Under the pieces are notes generated by a model. The model worked only from the letters and a program-made list of their open reading frames with translations. It was not told the origin of the DNA and searched no databases. Shown here one piece after another: positions 33,853 through 44,900 of a DNA stretch of 64,000 nt; within the stretch, counting starts at the first letter, position 1; every line of letters begins with the position of its first letter. The stretch is from assembly GCF_002799245.1 (NCBI RefSeq), contig NZ_NEQV01000005.1, positions 310,001 to 374,000 of the forward strand, given 5' to 3'. Both the position numbers and the translations under genes were made by a program. The stretch comes from Stenotrophomonas maltophilia. Lineage in GTDB: Bacteria; Pseudomonadota; Gammaproteobacteria; Xanthomonadales; Xanthomonadaceae.

Positions 33853-34630
33853 CTCCGCCGAGCACGCGCTCGACCACCCGGCTGCGGCTGTAGGGGCCCA
33901 GCACCAGCAGGTCGGCCTCGGCATCGAGGACGTGCTGGCGGATGGTTGCGGCAACACCGCCCTGCGTGGAGCTGATCGCCTGGATCTCAACCTCGACACC
34001 GTGTCGGGCCAGATGCTGGGCCATCTCGGCACCGGGCGTGGCCTCGGCCTTGGGCGTGTCGACCATCAGCAGGTGCACCGCCTGCGCCCGCGCCAGCAAC
34101 GGTAGGGCATCGGCCACGGCGCGACGGGCCTGTTTGCTGGCATTCCAGGCCACCACAATGCGCCGGCCGACCTGCTCGCCCTGCCAGTGCGGCGGCACCA
34201 GCAGCATCGGCACGCCGGTCTGGCGCAGCGTGCCCAGCGGATGCCAGCCGGAGGGCGCGCCTGGCGTGTGCGGATAGCCGGCAATGATCAGGTCGCAGTA
34301 CAGCGATTGCAGGGCCAGATCGGCGCCACCGAGATAGTCCGAGACGATGCGCAGTTCGGTGCTGATCTGCAGCGGCTCGGAAGCTGCGCGCAGGTTCTGC
34401 ATGAGCTGCGCGGTACAGGCGGCGTCGGTACGCGCTTCATGGTCGAGTGCGGCGGCGATGCCCGCGCCGCGGGCGAACCCGTTGGCGATGTCGGTGGGAT
34501 GCTGTGCGGTGGATACTGCAACCAGGTGCGCCTGCTGGGCCTGCGCGAGATGCGCGGCGATGTTCAGTACGCGGTTCCCGGTGTCGCTGGCATCGAACAG
34601 CACAGCGATGTCGCGTAGCGGATGCAGCAT
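33800..34630 (-). CDS. Tandem universal stress protein (UspA family)
   Basis: 276 residues from ATG 34630, with AAGGAG at good distance. Two UspA halves: residues 1-~145 (DIAVLFDASDTGNRVLNIAAHLA) and ~150-276 (IVVAWNASKQARRAVADALPLL). The second keeps the nucleotide-binding GPYSRSRVVERVLGGVTEDLLAEVPAPLFVS. It likely responds to stress in the cytoplasm. It is divergent from a TetR gene with shared palindromes. Confidence 0.88.
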   Translation of the reverse strand: MLHPLRDIAVLFDASDTGNRVLNIAAHLAQAQQAHLVAVSTAQHPTDIANGFARGAGIAAALDHEARTDAACTAQLMQNLRAASEPLQISTELRIVSDYLGGADLALQSLYCDLIIAGYPHTPGAPSGWHPLGTLRQTGVPMLLVPPHWQGEQVGRRIVVAWNASKQARRAVADALPLLARAQAVHLLMVDTPKAEATPGAEMAQHLARHGVEVEIQAISSTQGGVAATIRQHVLDAEADLLVLGPYSRSRVVERVLGGVTEDLLAEVPAPLFVSH

Positions 34631-34716
34631 GGCGTTGTCTCCTTCGATGCCTGTGACGCGTTCCCTGCCGTGCACCGACCCGGGTGCACCGGACGCGCCC
34701 CCGTTGTAGCGCATCC

Positions 34717-34745
34717 CTGATTCGACTGAATCATTTTTGATTCAG
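34717..34745. promoter_or_regulatory. Overlapping palindromic operators between UspA and TetR genes
   Basis: TGATTCGACTGAATCA (34717-34732) and CTGAATCATTTTTGATTCAG (34725-34744) share the half-site TGATTCA/TGAATCA and overlap by eight bases. An extra TGATTCA is at 34757-34763. The AT-rich cluster is centred in the 170-base divergent gap, just where both promoters should be. Confidence 0.7.
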
Positions 34746-34800
34746 TTTATTAATTGATGATTCATGCTAGCGTGGTCGGAACCCGCCTCCAGGTCCCTCC

Positions 34801-35367
34801 ATGCGACCCGCCGCAGCCCGTACACGCCGCGACCTGCACCATGCCCTGGCTGCCACCCTGGTCAGCCATCCGCGTTGCACGCTCAGCGAGCTGGCCAGTG
34901 GCGCCGGCATCAGCCGGGCCACCCTGTACCGCTTCGCCCCCACACGCGAAGCGATCGACGAGGCGTTGTTTGCGGCCGGCTTCGAGCGCCTGGAAGCGGC
35001 AGCTACCTGGTTCGACGGGGATGCCGATGCGATGCAGGTGCTGGAACAGGTGACCCATACCCTGCTGGCCGATTGGGAACTGGTGACGCTGGTGTTCGCG
35101 CGCATGATGGAAGAGCAGCAGCGGCAGGGCGACCTGCACCTGCTGCCCGGACGCTGGGCGCCGATCGGCGAGCGTTTCGAGGCGTTTTTCCTGCGGGGAC
35201 AGAACGCCGGCGTGTTCAACGTCGGATTCAGTGCGGTGTGGCTGGCCGACTTCTACTGGACCTGCTTCTACGGCATCACCTGGTCGTTGGCACGTGGCCG
35301 CATGGCACCTGCGATGGCCGCATCAACACTGCTGGCGTCGTTCCGCCACGGTGCGATGAAGGCCTGA
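34801..35367 (+). CDS. TetR-family transcriptional regulator
   Basis: 188 residues from ATG 34801. N-terminal HTH: CTLSELASGAGISRATLYRFAPTREAIDEAL, the TetR type. Residues ~60-188 form the helical ligand domain (FYWTCFYGITWSLARGRM). It probably binds the TGATTCA palindromes just upstream and represses itself and the divergent UspA gene. Confidence 0.87.
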   Translation: MRPAAARTRRDLHHALAATLVSHPRCTLSELASGAGISRATLYRFAPTREAIDEALFAAGFERLEAAATWFDGDADAMQVLEQVTHTLLADWELVTLVFARMMEEQQRQGDLHLLPGRWAPIGERFEAFFLRGQNAGVFNVGFSAVWLADFYWTCFYGITWSLARGRMAPAMAASTLLASFRHGAMKA

Positions 35368-35739
35368 CTGCACTGCTTGCGGCGCGTGTCGCGCCGCGAC
35401 GGATGCGCACTGCAACGTGCGCCGAATTTGCGTGGCGTCTTGCCGGAAAGGGCATTCGTGCTGCCGGAATGGTGCACTGCGCCTCGTCGTCCGGTTGCTA
35501 CAACTGTGATCGTGAAAACGTGCTCTTTCTCGCAAAATTAAATGAGACGTTCATCACACTTTTGTTGCAGTGCGGTATCGTAATCGTAGAACTTTGCACC
35601 TGACCAACGGGGTCCAGGGACGGTTGTAGCAGCCATGGAGCCGGCAGAACGCGTGTTGACGCGTGTCGCCAGGCACATGAGTTCGTCCCAGGTTACCCAC
35701 CGAACTGCGGCCCCGTGCGGGCCGACCGGGGAAATCACC
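35368..35739. other. Intergenic leader of the DUF11 surface module
   Basis: 372 bases without a recognisable gene. It contains an AT-rich stretch (about 35505-35595) unlike the surrounding GC-rich DNA. TTGCAG (35565-35570) and TAGAAC (35587-35592), 16 bases apart, are a weak promoter candidate, giving a leader of roughly 140 bases before the ATG at 35740. I see no terminator and no known riboswitch. Confidence 0.4.
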
Positions 35740-38700
35740 ATGTGGCAGTCGACGACGTCGCGCATTCGCGCGGGCGGTGGATGCGTTCATCCTGAAAAAA
35801 ACCTGCGGCACCTTCACCCTGGTCGCTGGATGGCGATGGTGGTGCTGATGTTGCTGGCGTTGGCGCTGCCAACACTGGCGTCAGCGGCGGCCTATGCGAC
35901 CGGCGGCAGCAGCCCGTACCGCAACACGGTGCTGTGGCTGACCTGGGGCGGGGGGGCGAATGGTGTCGACAACGTCGTGCTCAACGACGGTGCCACCTCG
36001 TCCATCGACATGCCGATCGCCGCCGGGGTGAACCTGCGCGTCGACTGCCGGTTGAACACCGCCGAGACCGGCGTGCTGCGCAGCTATCGGCCCGGCAATT
36101 TTGTCGGGGACAGCCTTGACGATCTGTACAACATCGGCGGCACCGGTACCAGCAATCAGTTGATTGCCGGCATCGCGCGCGCTGGCGGCACCTCCAACTT
36201 CAGCATCAGCTGCACGTCGACCCTGGCCGGCGCGCCCTACCGCCTGCGTGGCGTGGTGATGGCCGACGCCGAATCGATCAACAACAGCGGTGAGTTCGTC
36301 GAAGCCAGTGCCCAGGGCACCTGGAACGTGGTGGAGATCCGCAAGAACCTGGCCAACGCCACGCCCTATCTGGTGAACAAGTCGACCAGTGGCAGCAACC
36401 AGGTGATCCGCTTCGGTCCCGGCAACGACGACAACACGGCCGCGGTCACCTTCCTCAGCTTCGACAACGCCGCGCACGCGCCGGGCAACCTGGCAGTGAA
36501 CATGGGCTTCTCGATGCGCGGCGGCGGCACCACCGCCATTGCGATCGGCCTGCTGGTGCCGTATGCCGACTTCGGTGACGCGCCGCAGAGTTACGGCGAT
36601 GCCATGCATGTGGTGGACGACCTGCAGTTCCGCTCCGATGGAATTCCGCAGGGCAGCAGCAATTTCAACATCAACACCGCTGCCTATACGCCGGGTGGCC
36701 TGGCACCGCCGCTGACCGATTTCCTCGGTAGCCTGGGTCCGGATACCGAACAGAAGAGCAGCTACAGCGCAGATGCGCTGGGCGACGACAACTTCCCGCA
36801 GGTGGGCAGCCGCGAAGAGGACGCCTGGCCGACCAGCTACCGGTTGACGGTGATGCAGGCCGGTACCCAGATCAACCAGCCGGTGGCCTGCGTGGGCAGC
36901 GGCAGCGTGGCCGGTTGGATCGACTTCAACCGCAATGGCACGTTCGATGCCAGCGAACGCAGCACGACGGCGGCCTGCAGTGGTGGCCAGGCCAACCTGA
37001 GCTGGACCGTGCCTACCACGGTCAGTGCAGGTATCAGCTATGTGCGGCTGCGCTACGCCACCAACGCGACGCAGATCCAGCAGCCGACCGGCGTGGCCGA
37101 CGACGGCGAAGTGGAAGACCATCGCATCACCATCACTGCGCCTGCGCTGAAGGTGGTCAAGAGCAACAACGCCAGCGGCGGCATCTGGAACTACGGCCAG
37201 GCGGGTACCGAGTACACGCTGACGGTGAGCAATACCAGTGATGTGCCGACGGGCAATCCACCCAATGTGCCGGCCGGCCCGATCATCGTGCGCGACCAGC
37301 TGCCGGCCGGTATCGTGCCGAACTGGACGGGCGCGCATGTGAGTGGCAGCTGGAGCTGCACGGCCAGCGGCCAGGACATCACCTGCACCAGCAACCAGGT
37401 GATGGCGGCGGCGGGCAGCGCCGGGGCGACCTCGGTGTTCACACTGCCGGTTACCGTGACCGCCACGGCCTCGGGTGTGCTGACCAACCACGCCAGCGTG
37501 GGCGGCGGCCACGATCCCTTCAACAATGGCACGCCGCCGGCACCGGGCAGCAGCTGCACCGATGCCGACCACTGCACGCGCAGTGACGTGACCGTGCCGG
37601 TGACGCGGGTCGGCTACGCCAAGCGTTCAAATACCACTGGCCCGGTCGCGGTGGGCACCACGGTGAGCTACACGGTGGATGTCACCGTGGCCGATGGCAA
37701 CACCCGCGCCGTACTGACCCTGACCGATACCCTGGGCACTGGCCTGGATTTCGCCAGTGTCAGCAGCCCCGGTGCATTCACCTGCAACGCCGCCAACCCG
37801 CTGGTATGCACGTTGCCGGCCGGCACGGTGCCGGGCACCTACAGCCTGAGCTATACGGCCACCGTCAATGCGCAGGCCAGCGGCCAGGTGGTCAACACCG
37901 TGGTCGGCACCGGCACGGACACGCCCACCTGCAGCAGCAACTGCACTACCACCACCCCGGTGGCGGCGCCGCGCATCTCGGTGTCCAAGGCCAGCGGCAC
38001 CGCCGGTCCGGTTGCCGTGGGTGACAGCGTGGCCTATACCGTGACCGTGGTGGTGGCGGATGCGCGCACCACGGCAGCGACCACGCTGACCGATACGCTG
38101 GGCACCGGCCTGGACTTCGGCGGCCTGACCAACGCCGGCGGTTTCAGCTGCGTGCCGGGCAATCCCCTGGTGTGCACGCTGCCGGCCGGAACCGTGCCCG
38201 GCACCTACGCGTTTTCCTACACCGGCATCGTCAACGCGCAGGCCAGCGGCCAGGTGCGCAATGCGGTGGTACCCAGCGGCACCGACAATCCCTCCTGTGT
38301 GGGCAGTTGCGATACCACCACGCCGATGGCCGCGCCACAGGTGGTGTATGCCAAGCAGGCATCCACCGGTGGTCCGGTGCGGGTCGGTGACCGCATCGAC
38401 TACACACTGAACGTGACCGTGGCGCGCGCACGGACCACCGCCGTGGTCACCCTGACCGACACCCTGGGCGGCGGTCTTGATTTCGCCGGCGTGAGCAGCG
38501 CAGGCAGTTTCACCTGCAACGCCGCCAATCCGCTGGTGTGCACGCTGCCGGCGGGCACCCTGCCGGGCACCTACAGCCTCACCTATGGCGCCATCGTCAA
38601 CGCGCAGGCCAACAGCAGCGTGCGCAACGCCGTGCTTGGCAGTGGCACCGACAACCCGTCGTGCAGCGTGAACTGTGATACCACCACGCCGGTGGCCACA

Positions 38701-41700
38701 CCGGGTGTGAGTTATGCCAAGTCGGTGAACAGCACCGGGCCGGTCTCGGTCGGTGACCGCTTGACCTACACCTTGACCACGGTGGTGACCAACTCGCGCA
38801 CCACCGCTGTCGTGACGTTGACCGACACCCTGGGCACCGGCCTGGACTTCGGTGCGGTGACCAGTGCTGGCGCCTACACCTGCAATGCGGCCAACCCGCT
38901 GGTGTGCACCCTGCCTGCCGGCACCGTGCCAGGCAGTTACAGCCTGTCCTATACCGCCGTGGTGAATGCGCAGGCCACCGGCCAGGTCACCAATGCGGTG
39001 CTGGGCAGCGGCACCGACAATCCGTCGTGTACCGCCAACTGCGGTACCACCACGCCGGTGGCCGGAAGCGCGGTCGACTACCGCAAGACTTCGGCGGCAG
39101 CCGGTGCGGTCAAGGTGGGTGACAGCATCGCCTACACACTGACCGCCGTGGTCAGCAACTCGCGCACCACGGCGGTATTCAGCCTTACCGATACCATGGG
39201 CCCCGGCCTGGATTTCGGCGCGGTCACCGCCAGCCAGGGCTTCACCTGCAATGCCGCCAATCCGCTGGTGTGCACGCTGCCGGCCGGCACCGTGCCGGGC
39301 ACCTACACGGTGGACTACACCGCGAAGGTGAACGCACAGGCCAAGGGCAGTGTCAGCAATGCGGTGCTGGGCAGTGGCACCGGCGTCACCGCCTGTACCA
39401 GCAACTGTGGCACCACCACGCCGGTGCTGTCGGCGGTGGTGACCTACCGCAAGCAGTCGACCACCGTCGCCCCGGTCGGCGTGGGCGATGCGGTGGATTA
39501 CAGCGTGGAAGTGACGGTCGCGAACTCGCAGACCCTTGATACGCTGACCCTCACCGACACCCTGGGCACGGGCCTGGACCTGCAGTCGGTCACCCAGCCG
39601 GGGCCGTTCACCTGCAATGCGGGCAATCCGCTGGTCTGCACGCTGCCGGCCGGTACGGCACCGGGTACCTATACGCTGGGCTATCGCGCGCTGGTGAATG
39701 CACAGGCCAGTGGCAGCGTGCGCAATGCCGTGCTTGGCAGTGGCGGTGATACCCCCACCTGCAGTGGCGACTGCAGCACCGAACACGCGCTGGCCGAGCC
39801 GCGCGTGGTGCTGGAGAAGCAGTCGGGCCCGGCCAGCGGTACCGAGGTACGACCTGGCGACCGCCTGCGTTACACGCTGGTGGCTACGGTCGAACGCTCT
39901 GCACTGCGCCGTCCCCTGCAGCTGGTCGATACGCCCGATGCCGGCTTGAGCATCGAGCGCCTGCCGGCCGGGTGCGCCCAGCAGGGGCCGGAGATCGTCT
40001 GCACGGTGCCTGCAGGCACCTCGATCGGTCGCCACGAGTTCGTCTACCAGGCTGTGGTCAACCAGGAGGCCCGCACTGAAGTGCTGAACCGGCTGCGCGG
40101 GCAGTATCCGGACGGCTCGCCGCCACCGGAGTGCACGACCTGCGAGACGCGCCACAAGGTGGTGTCCGACTTCGCCCTGCGCATCAGCAAGACTGCCAGC
40201 CCGCGCCTGGTGAAGGTGGGTGATCTGGTGCGCTACCAGCTGGTGGTCGAGAACGTGGGCAGCAGCCACTGGCGCGATGGCGTGGTGGTCGATACGCCGC
40301 CGCCGGGCTTCAGCTATGTCGATGGTTCGATGCGCGTGGCTGACGATGACGGCGCATTCGCGCTGGCCAGCAGCCAGTCGCCGCTGCGCATCGGTGCGGT
40401 GGACATCGCCGTAGGCCGCAGCGCCACCATTACCTACCTGTTGCGCGTCGGTGCCGGTGTGCGTGCCGGCAACCACGTGAACCAGGCCGTGGCCACGGCC
40501 GACGATGGCAGCCCGCTGTCGAACATTGCCACCGCCGAAGTGGCGATGGATGCCGACCCGCTGCTGGAAGACAGCCTGGTGTTCGGCACCGTGTTCGATG
40601 ATCGCGACGGCGACGGCTGGCAGGACAGCGCCGAACTGAGCGGCGTGCGAGTGCAGGGTGGCTTTGCCGCCGCGGCCTATGTGGCCGGTTCGACCACGCT
40701 GGATCGCGGCGAGGGTCCGCAGCCGCTGGCCGACGCCAGCGCACCGCTGCTGCACGGAGTGCAGATCGGCGTGGTGCAGGGCCGGGCGTCGACGTCAGAC
40801 CCGGTTGAGGCGCACCAGGTGGTGCTGCGCCAGCGCCTGCGCGAGCTGGCCTTCAGTGACGACTTCGTGCTGGAAAGCGCGCAGGGCCATCGCCTGCGGA
40901 TGGACGCGCAGGGCGCCACGCACATGCAGCTCAGTGGCGATGCCGGCAAGGGCCTGACCGCGGCCGCGCCGACCGTGCGCCGCGAGATCTCCCGCGTGGC
41001 CGAGGGGTATGAAGTGGCCTATGTAATCGGCAACGACGGCATCCAGGAGCAGGGTATTCCCGGCGTTCGCCTGGCCACGGTGGAAGGCCTGCTGGTGGAG
41101 ACCGATCCGTTCGGCCGCTACCACCTGGCCGATGTGCACGGTGGCGATGCGCGGCTGGGCCGCAACTTCATCATCAAGCTGGACCCGGCCACGCTGCCGG
41201 CGGGCGCCGAACTGACCACCGAGAACCCGCTGCTGCGGCGGGTGACCCAGGGCCTGCCGACCCGCTTCAGCTTTGGTGTGCGCCTGCCACCGTCGCCGCA
41301 GGCTGCGGCCGAACGCATGGAGCTGGCATTGGGTGAGGTGCTGTTCGCACCGGGCAGCAGCGAGCTGCGTGCCAGCTACCGTCCGGTGCTGGCGAAGATG
41401 GCCGAGGTGGTGGACCGCTACCAGGGCGGTGACGTGGTGATCGCTGCCAATGGCGAGAGCCAGGCGCTGGCCTTCGCTCGCGCCGCCGTGGTACGCGATG
41501 CGCTGCAGGCCGAGGTGGCCGACGGTGCACGCGCTGGTCTGACGGTGCAGCTGCGCACCGATGTGCGCGACCCGCACTCGCTGCTGGCAGGCGTGGATGC
41601 CAGCGGCGCGCTGCTGGGCAACGTGCTGTTCGACACCGACAAGGCCACCGTGCGCGACGAGTTCAAGCCGCTGCTGGCGGCCATCGCCGCACGCCTGGAG

Positions 41701-41913
41701 ACGATGGGCGGTGGCCAGGTCAGCCTGGTCGGGCACACCGATGTTCGCGGCAGCCATGCCTACAACCAGGCGCTGGGCCTGCGCCGTGCCAACGCGGTGT
41801 TCGAGGCATTGCGCAGCCAGCTCAGCCCCGCCGCGCAGCAGCGCCTGCGCGTCCGCAATGAGGAGAGCGCCGCCACCCGTGCGGCAGCCCGCCAACAGGA
41901 GGCCCGCCGATGA
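35740..41913 (+). CDS. Giant DUF11-repeat surface protein with GEVED, SdrD-like and OmpA domains
   Basis: 2057 residues from ATG 35740 (GGGGAA upstream). A long signal region ends MVVLMLLALALPTLASAA. Order: residues ~275-466 GEVED-type domain (WIDFNRNGTFDASE, DDGEVEDHRI); ~470-625 DUF11; from 628 six near-identical DUF11 units of exactly 122 residues (TLTDTLGTGLDF, NPLVCTLPAGT, VNAQASG), a divergent seventh and an eighth; ~1610 SdrD B-like (VFDDRDGDGW); C-terminal OmpA-like peptidoglycan-binding domain (GHTDVRGSHAYNQAL at ~1998). It is likely exported and anchored to the cell wall. The stop overlaps the start of the next barrel gene (ATGA at 41910). Confidence 0.88.
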   Translation: MWQSTTSRIRAGGGCVHPEKNLRHLHPGRWMAMVVLMLLALALPTLASAAAYATGGSSPYRNTVLWLTWGGGANGVDNVVLNDGATSSIDMPIAAGVNLRVDCRLNTAETGVLRSYRPGNFVGDSLDDLYNIGGTGTSNQLIAGIARAGGTSNFSISCTSTLAGAPYRLRGVVMADAESINNSGEFVEASAQGTWNVVEIRKNLANATPYLVNKSTSGSNQVIRFGPGNDDNTAAVTFLSFDNAAHAPGNLAVNMGFSMRGGGTTAIAIGLLVPYADFGDAPQSYGDAMHVVDDLQFRSDGIPQGSSNFNINTAAYTPGGLAPPLTDFLGSLGPDTEQKSSYSADALGDDNFPQVGSREEDAWPTSYRLTVMQAGTQINQPVACVGSGSVAGWIDFNRNGTFDASERSTTAACSGGQANLSWTVPTTVSAGISYVRLRYATNATQIQQPTGVADDGEVEDHRITITAPALKVVKSNNASGGIWNYGQAGTEYTLTVSNTSDVPTGNPPNVPAGPIIVRDQLPAGIVPNWTGAHVSGSWSCTASGQDITCTSNQVMAAAGSAGATSVFTLPVTVTATASGVLTNHASVGGGHDPFNNGTPPAPGSSCTDADHCTRSDVTVPVTRVGYAKRSNTTGPVAVGTTVSYTVDVTVADGNTRAVLTLTDTLGTGLDFASVSSPGAFTCNAANPLVCTLPAGTVPGTYSLSYTATVNAQASGQVVNTVVGTGTDTPTCSSNCTTTTPVAAPRISVSKASGTAGPVAVGDSVAYTVTVVVADARTTAATTLTDTLGTGLDFGGLTNAGGFSCVPGNPLVCTLPAGTVPGTYAFSYTGIVNAQASGQVRNAVVPSGTDNPSCVGSCDTTTPMAAPQVVYAKQASTGGPVRVGDRIDYTLNVTVARARTTAVVTLTDTLGGGLDFAGVSSAGSFTCNAANPLVCTLPAGTLPGTYSLTYGAIVNAQANSSVRNAVLGSGTDNPSCSVNCDTTTPVATPGVSYAKSVNSTGPVSVGDRLTYTLTTVVTNSRTTAVVTLTDTLGTGLDFGAVTSAGAYTCNAANPLVCTLPAGTVPGSYSLSYTAVVNAQATGQVTNAVLGSGTDNPSCTANCGTTTPVAGSAVDYRKTSAAAGAVKVGDSIAYTLTAVVSNSRTTAVFSLTDTMGPGLDFGAVTASQGFTCNAANPLVCTLPAGTVPGTYTVDYTAKVNAQAKGSVSNAVLGSGTGVTACTSNCGTTTPVLSAVVTYRKQSTTVAPVGVGDAVDYSVEVTVANSQTLDTLTLTDTLGTGLDLQSVTQPGPFTCNAGNPLVCTLPAGTAPGTYTLGYRALVNAQASGSVRNAVLGSGGDTPTCSGDCSTEHALAEPRVVLEKQSGPASGTEVRPGDRLRYTLVATVERSALRRPLQLVDTPDAGLSIERLPAGCAQQGPEIVCTVPAGTSIGRHEFVYQAVVNQEARTEVLNRLRGQYPDGSPPPECTTCETRHKVVSDFALRISKTASPRLVKVGDLVRYQLVVENVGSSHWRDGVVVDTPPPGFSYVDGSMRVADDDGAFALASSQSPLRIGAVDIAVGRSATITYLLRVGAGVRAGNHVNQAVATADDGSPLSNIATAEVAMDADPLLEDSLVFGTVFDDRDGDGWQDSAELSGVRVQGGFAAAAYVAGSTTLDRGEGPQPLADASAPLLHGVQIGVVQGRASTSDPVEAHQVVLRQRLRELAFSDDFVLESAQGHRLRMDAQGATHMQLSGDAGKGLTAAAPTVRREISRVAEGYEVAYVIGNDGIQEQGIPGVRLATVEGLLVETDPFGRYHLADVHGGDARLGRNFIIKLDPATLPAGAELTTENPLLRRVTQGLPTRFSFGVRLPPSPQAAAERMELALGEVLFAPGSSELRASYRPVLAKMAEVVDRYQGGDVVIAANGESQALAFARAAVVRDALQAEVADGARAGLTVQLRTDVRDPHSLLAGVDASGALLGNVLFDTDKATVRDEFKPLLAAIAARLETMGGGQVSLVGHTDVRGSHAYNQALGLRRANAVFEALRSQLSPAAQQRLRVRNEESAATRAAARQQEARR
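37612..39807 (+). repeat. Six 366-bp in-frame repeats in the DUF11 gene
   Basis: Conserved Lys codons of successive units fall at 37621, 37987, 38353, 38719, 39085 and 39451, and the divergent seventh at 39817: an exact 366-base period with no indels. The stretch encoding NPLVCTLPAGT is nearly identical in each unit. This is a target for repeat-number change by recombination. Confidence 0.93.
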
Positions 41914-44900
41914 GCGCGCATCACACCGCCGCCCGCCGGGCGCCCCACCTGCCGCGCGCGGCTCTGTACCAGGCGCTGCTGCTCGGCCTGGCCGGTGCCG
42001 TCCAGGCCGCGCCACCTGCCGCAGAGCCGGCACCGATCCGCTGTGACGGCAACCAGTGCAACGCCGAAGGCGAACTGTTGTTCAGCCTGCGCTCGCGCAG
42101 CTACGACGAGCCGGTGACCGAGGGCACCTCGACGCGTTCGTCGTCGCAGATGCTGCAGCCGGACCGCCGGGTCAGCCTGGCGATCGATGATCCGGGCAAA
42201 GCCACGGTCCGCGGCGAGTTCATGATCCGCCTGCCGGAAGGCGGCGCGATCTGGGCCACCGAAGACCCGGCGATGGGCCAACCCGAACTGTCGGTGTCGG
42301 CGCCGGGCCTGGTCGCCTTCGACGAAGGCCGCATTGTGCGACCGGTCGAGTTCTACGTGCGTGGCAACTACACCGCGTTCATCCAGCGGCTGCAGGTAAG
42401 CCTCTACCGTGGCAGCGATACCGACCGGGTAGCGCCACTGGCGCAGTTCGAGCTGCCGGTCGCTGCTGTCGCGCAGGGCCGTTGGGACGGCACGCTGCCG
42501 GCCTCGGCATCGCTGCGTCGCGGTGACCGCCTGGTGTATGTGCTGCGCGCCTTCGATGCCGAGGGCAACGTCGATGAAACCACCGCGCAGTCGATGCAGC
42601 TGGTGAGCCCAGCGGAGTTCGAGCGCGGTAACCAGCAGTTGCGTGACGCTCTGGAAGACCGTCGTGGCACTGCGGTGGATGCCAGCCAGGCGGCGTCGTT
42701 GTCGCTGCTGCAGCAGGTATTTGACAGCAATGGCCTGCGCCAGCAGAACATCCCGGTGTACGGCTCGCGCGTGCGCCTGCGCGGCCGCGACCTGCCGCTG
42801 GGCGCAGCGCTGAAGATCAACGGTGACAGCTATCCATTGGACCAGGACCGCAAGTTCGCCGCCGAGTATCTGATGCCGATCGGCCACCACGCCTTCGACG
42901 TGCGCGTGGAGCGGCCGGACGCACCGATCATTGCGCGCACGCTGGAGGTCGATGTCAGTGGCCAGTACCTGTTCGGTGTCGGCCTGGCCGATATCACCGT
43001 GTACCAGAGCAAGGCCAGTGGGGCAGGGCAGGATCTGGCCCGCGGCGGGCGCAACGACGATGTGCTCAGTGACGGCCGCCTGGCCTTCTACCTGAAGGCC
43101 AAGACCCGCGGCCGCTACCTGCTGACCGCGCAGGCCGACACCCAGAACCGCCCGCTGGACGAGCTGTTCACCGGTTTCACCACCGCCGACCCACGCGATC
43201 TGTTCCGCAGTCTCGACCCGGACCTGTATTACCCCACCTATGGCGATGATTCACTGACCCAGCGTGATGTCGACAGCATGGGGCGCTTCTACCTGCGCAT
43301 GGACTGGGACAAGAACCAGGCGCTGTGGGGCAACTACAACACCGGGCTGACCGGCACCGAGTACGCGCAGTACGTGCGTTCGCTGTACCGCGCAGCACTG
43401 TCGTGGCGGTCGCGTGGCGCCAATGCCTGGGGCGATGCACGCAGCGAACTGCGCCTGTTCGGTGCCCAGGCCGAGACCGCACCGGGCCACAGTGAGTTCA
43501 TCGGTACCGGCGGCAGCCTGTACTACCTGCGCCACGCCAGCATCCTCAGTGGCTCGGAGCAGGTGGTACTGGAGATCCGTGACCGCACGACCGGCCGCGT
43601 CGAGCAGCGCGTGCCGATGGTGCGTGGCGCCGACTACGAGATCGACGCGTTGCAGGGGCGCATCCTGCTGACCCGGCCGCTGGCCCAGCTCAGTCGCGAG
43701 AATCTGCGCCGGATCAGTCGTGACGTGCCACTGGATGGCTACGAGCAGCGCCTGATCGTGGACTACGAATGGGTGCCCACCGGGTTCGACAGCGATGACA
43801 TCACCGCCGGCCTGCGCGGCAAGCACTGGTTCGGCGATCATGTGGCGGTGGGCGCGACCTATGTGGACGAGCAGCGTGCCGGCCAGGACTATTCGCTGAA
43901 GGGGGCGGACCTGACCCTGCAGGCTGGCCGCGGCACCTACCTGAAGGTCGAGCACAGCCGCAGCGAGGCGACCAGTGCCCCGGTGTTCTTCTCCGACAAC
44001 GGCGGGCTCAGTTTCAGTCGCCTGAATCCGGAAGGGCCGCGCGAGGGCGAGGCGACGGCGGTCGAGGCCCGTGTCAACCTGCGCGAGCTGGGCTGGACCC
44101 AGCGCGACTGGAGTGCAGGTGCCTGGTGGCGGCAGGTGGACGGCGGCTACTCGGTGGGCCGCTTCGATAGCGGGCAGCGCGTGCGCGAACAGGGCGCGGA
44201 ACTGCTCGGTTATGTGACCGATGATTTCAGCGTGTATGCGCGTTACAGCGAGGCACGGCGCGGCAGTGAATCACTGATCCAGGCACAGGCCACTGCCGAG
44301 TGGCGGATCGGTGAGAACGACCGCCTGTCGGCTGAACTGCGCCGGGTGCAGGAAGACCGCAACGGCGGTGGCAACGTGGCAGGCGTGCTGGCCGCCGCAC
44401 GCTACACCCACCGCATCGGCACCGCGCTGGACGTGTATGGCGGCGGACAGCTGACGGTGGATGACGACCACGGCCGCTATGCCGGCAACGACGCGGTGTT
44501 GGCGGGTGGCACCTGGACCTTCGCCAATCTGTCCACGGTCGGCGCCGAAGTCAGCGACGGCGATCGCGGCAGTGCCGCACAGGTCAATGCCGAGTACCGC
44601 CTGACCCCGCAACACAGCTTCTATGGTGCGTTCACCCAGTCCACCGACCGCAGCGAGTACGACCCGCTGTTCAGCCCCAATGCGCAGGATGGCTGGACCC
44701 TGGGCCAGCGTTGGCGCTTGTCCGACCAGGTCAACGTGTTCAATGAAAGCCAGTTCCTCAAATCCGGGCAGGACTCCGGGCTGGCGCATACCTTCGGCAT
44801 GGACTTCTATCCGGCGGTGGGCTGGAACGCGGGCTTCACGCTGAGCAACGGCAAGCTCGATGCCAGCAGTGGCCAGGTCGACCGCAAGGCCGTCAGCCTG

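Noticed and set aside
37627-40755. 1042-codon minus-strand frame opposite the DUF11 repeats
   Set aside because: It repeats with the same 366-base period as the sense gene and carries no recognisable domain; an antisense artefact of the repeats.
44271-44789. Minus-strand frames inside the beta-barrel gene
   Set aside because: Short antisense frames without motifs or ribosome sites.
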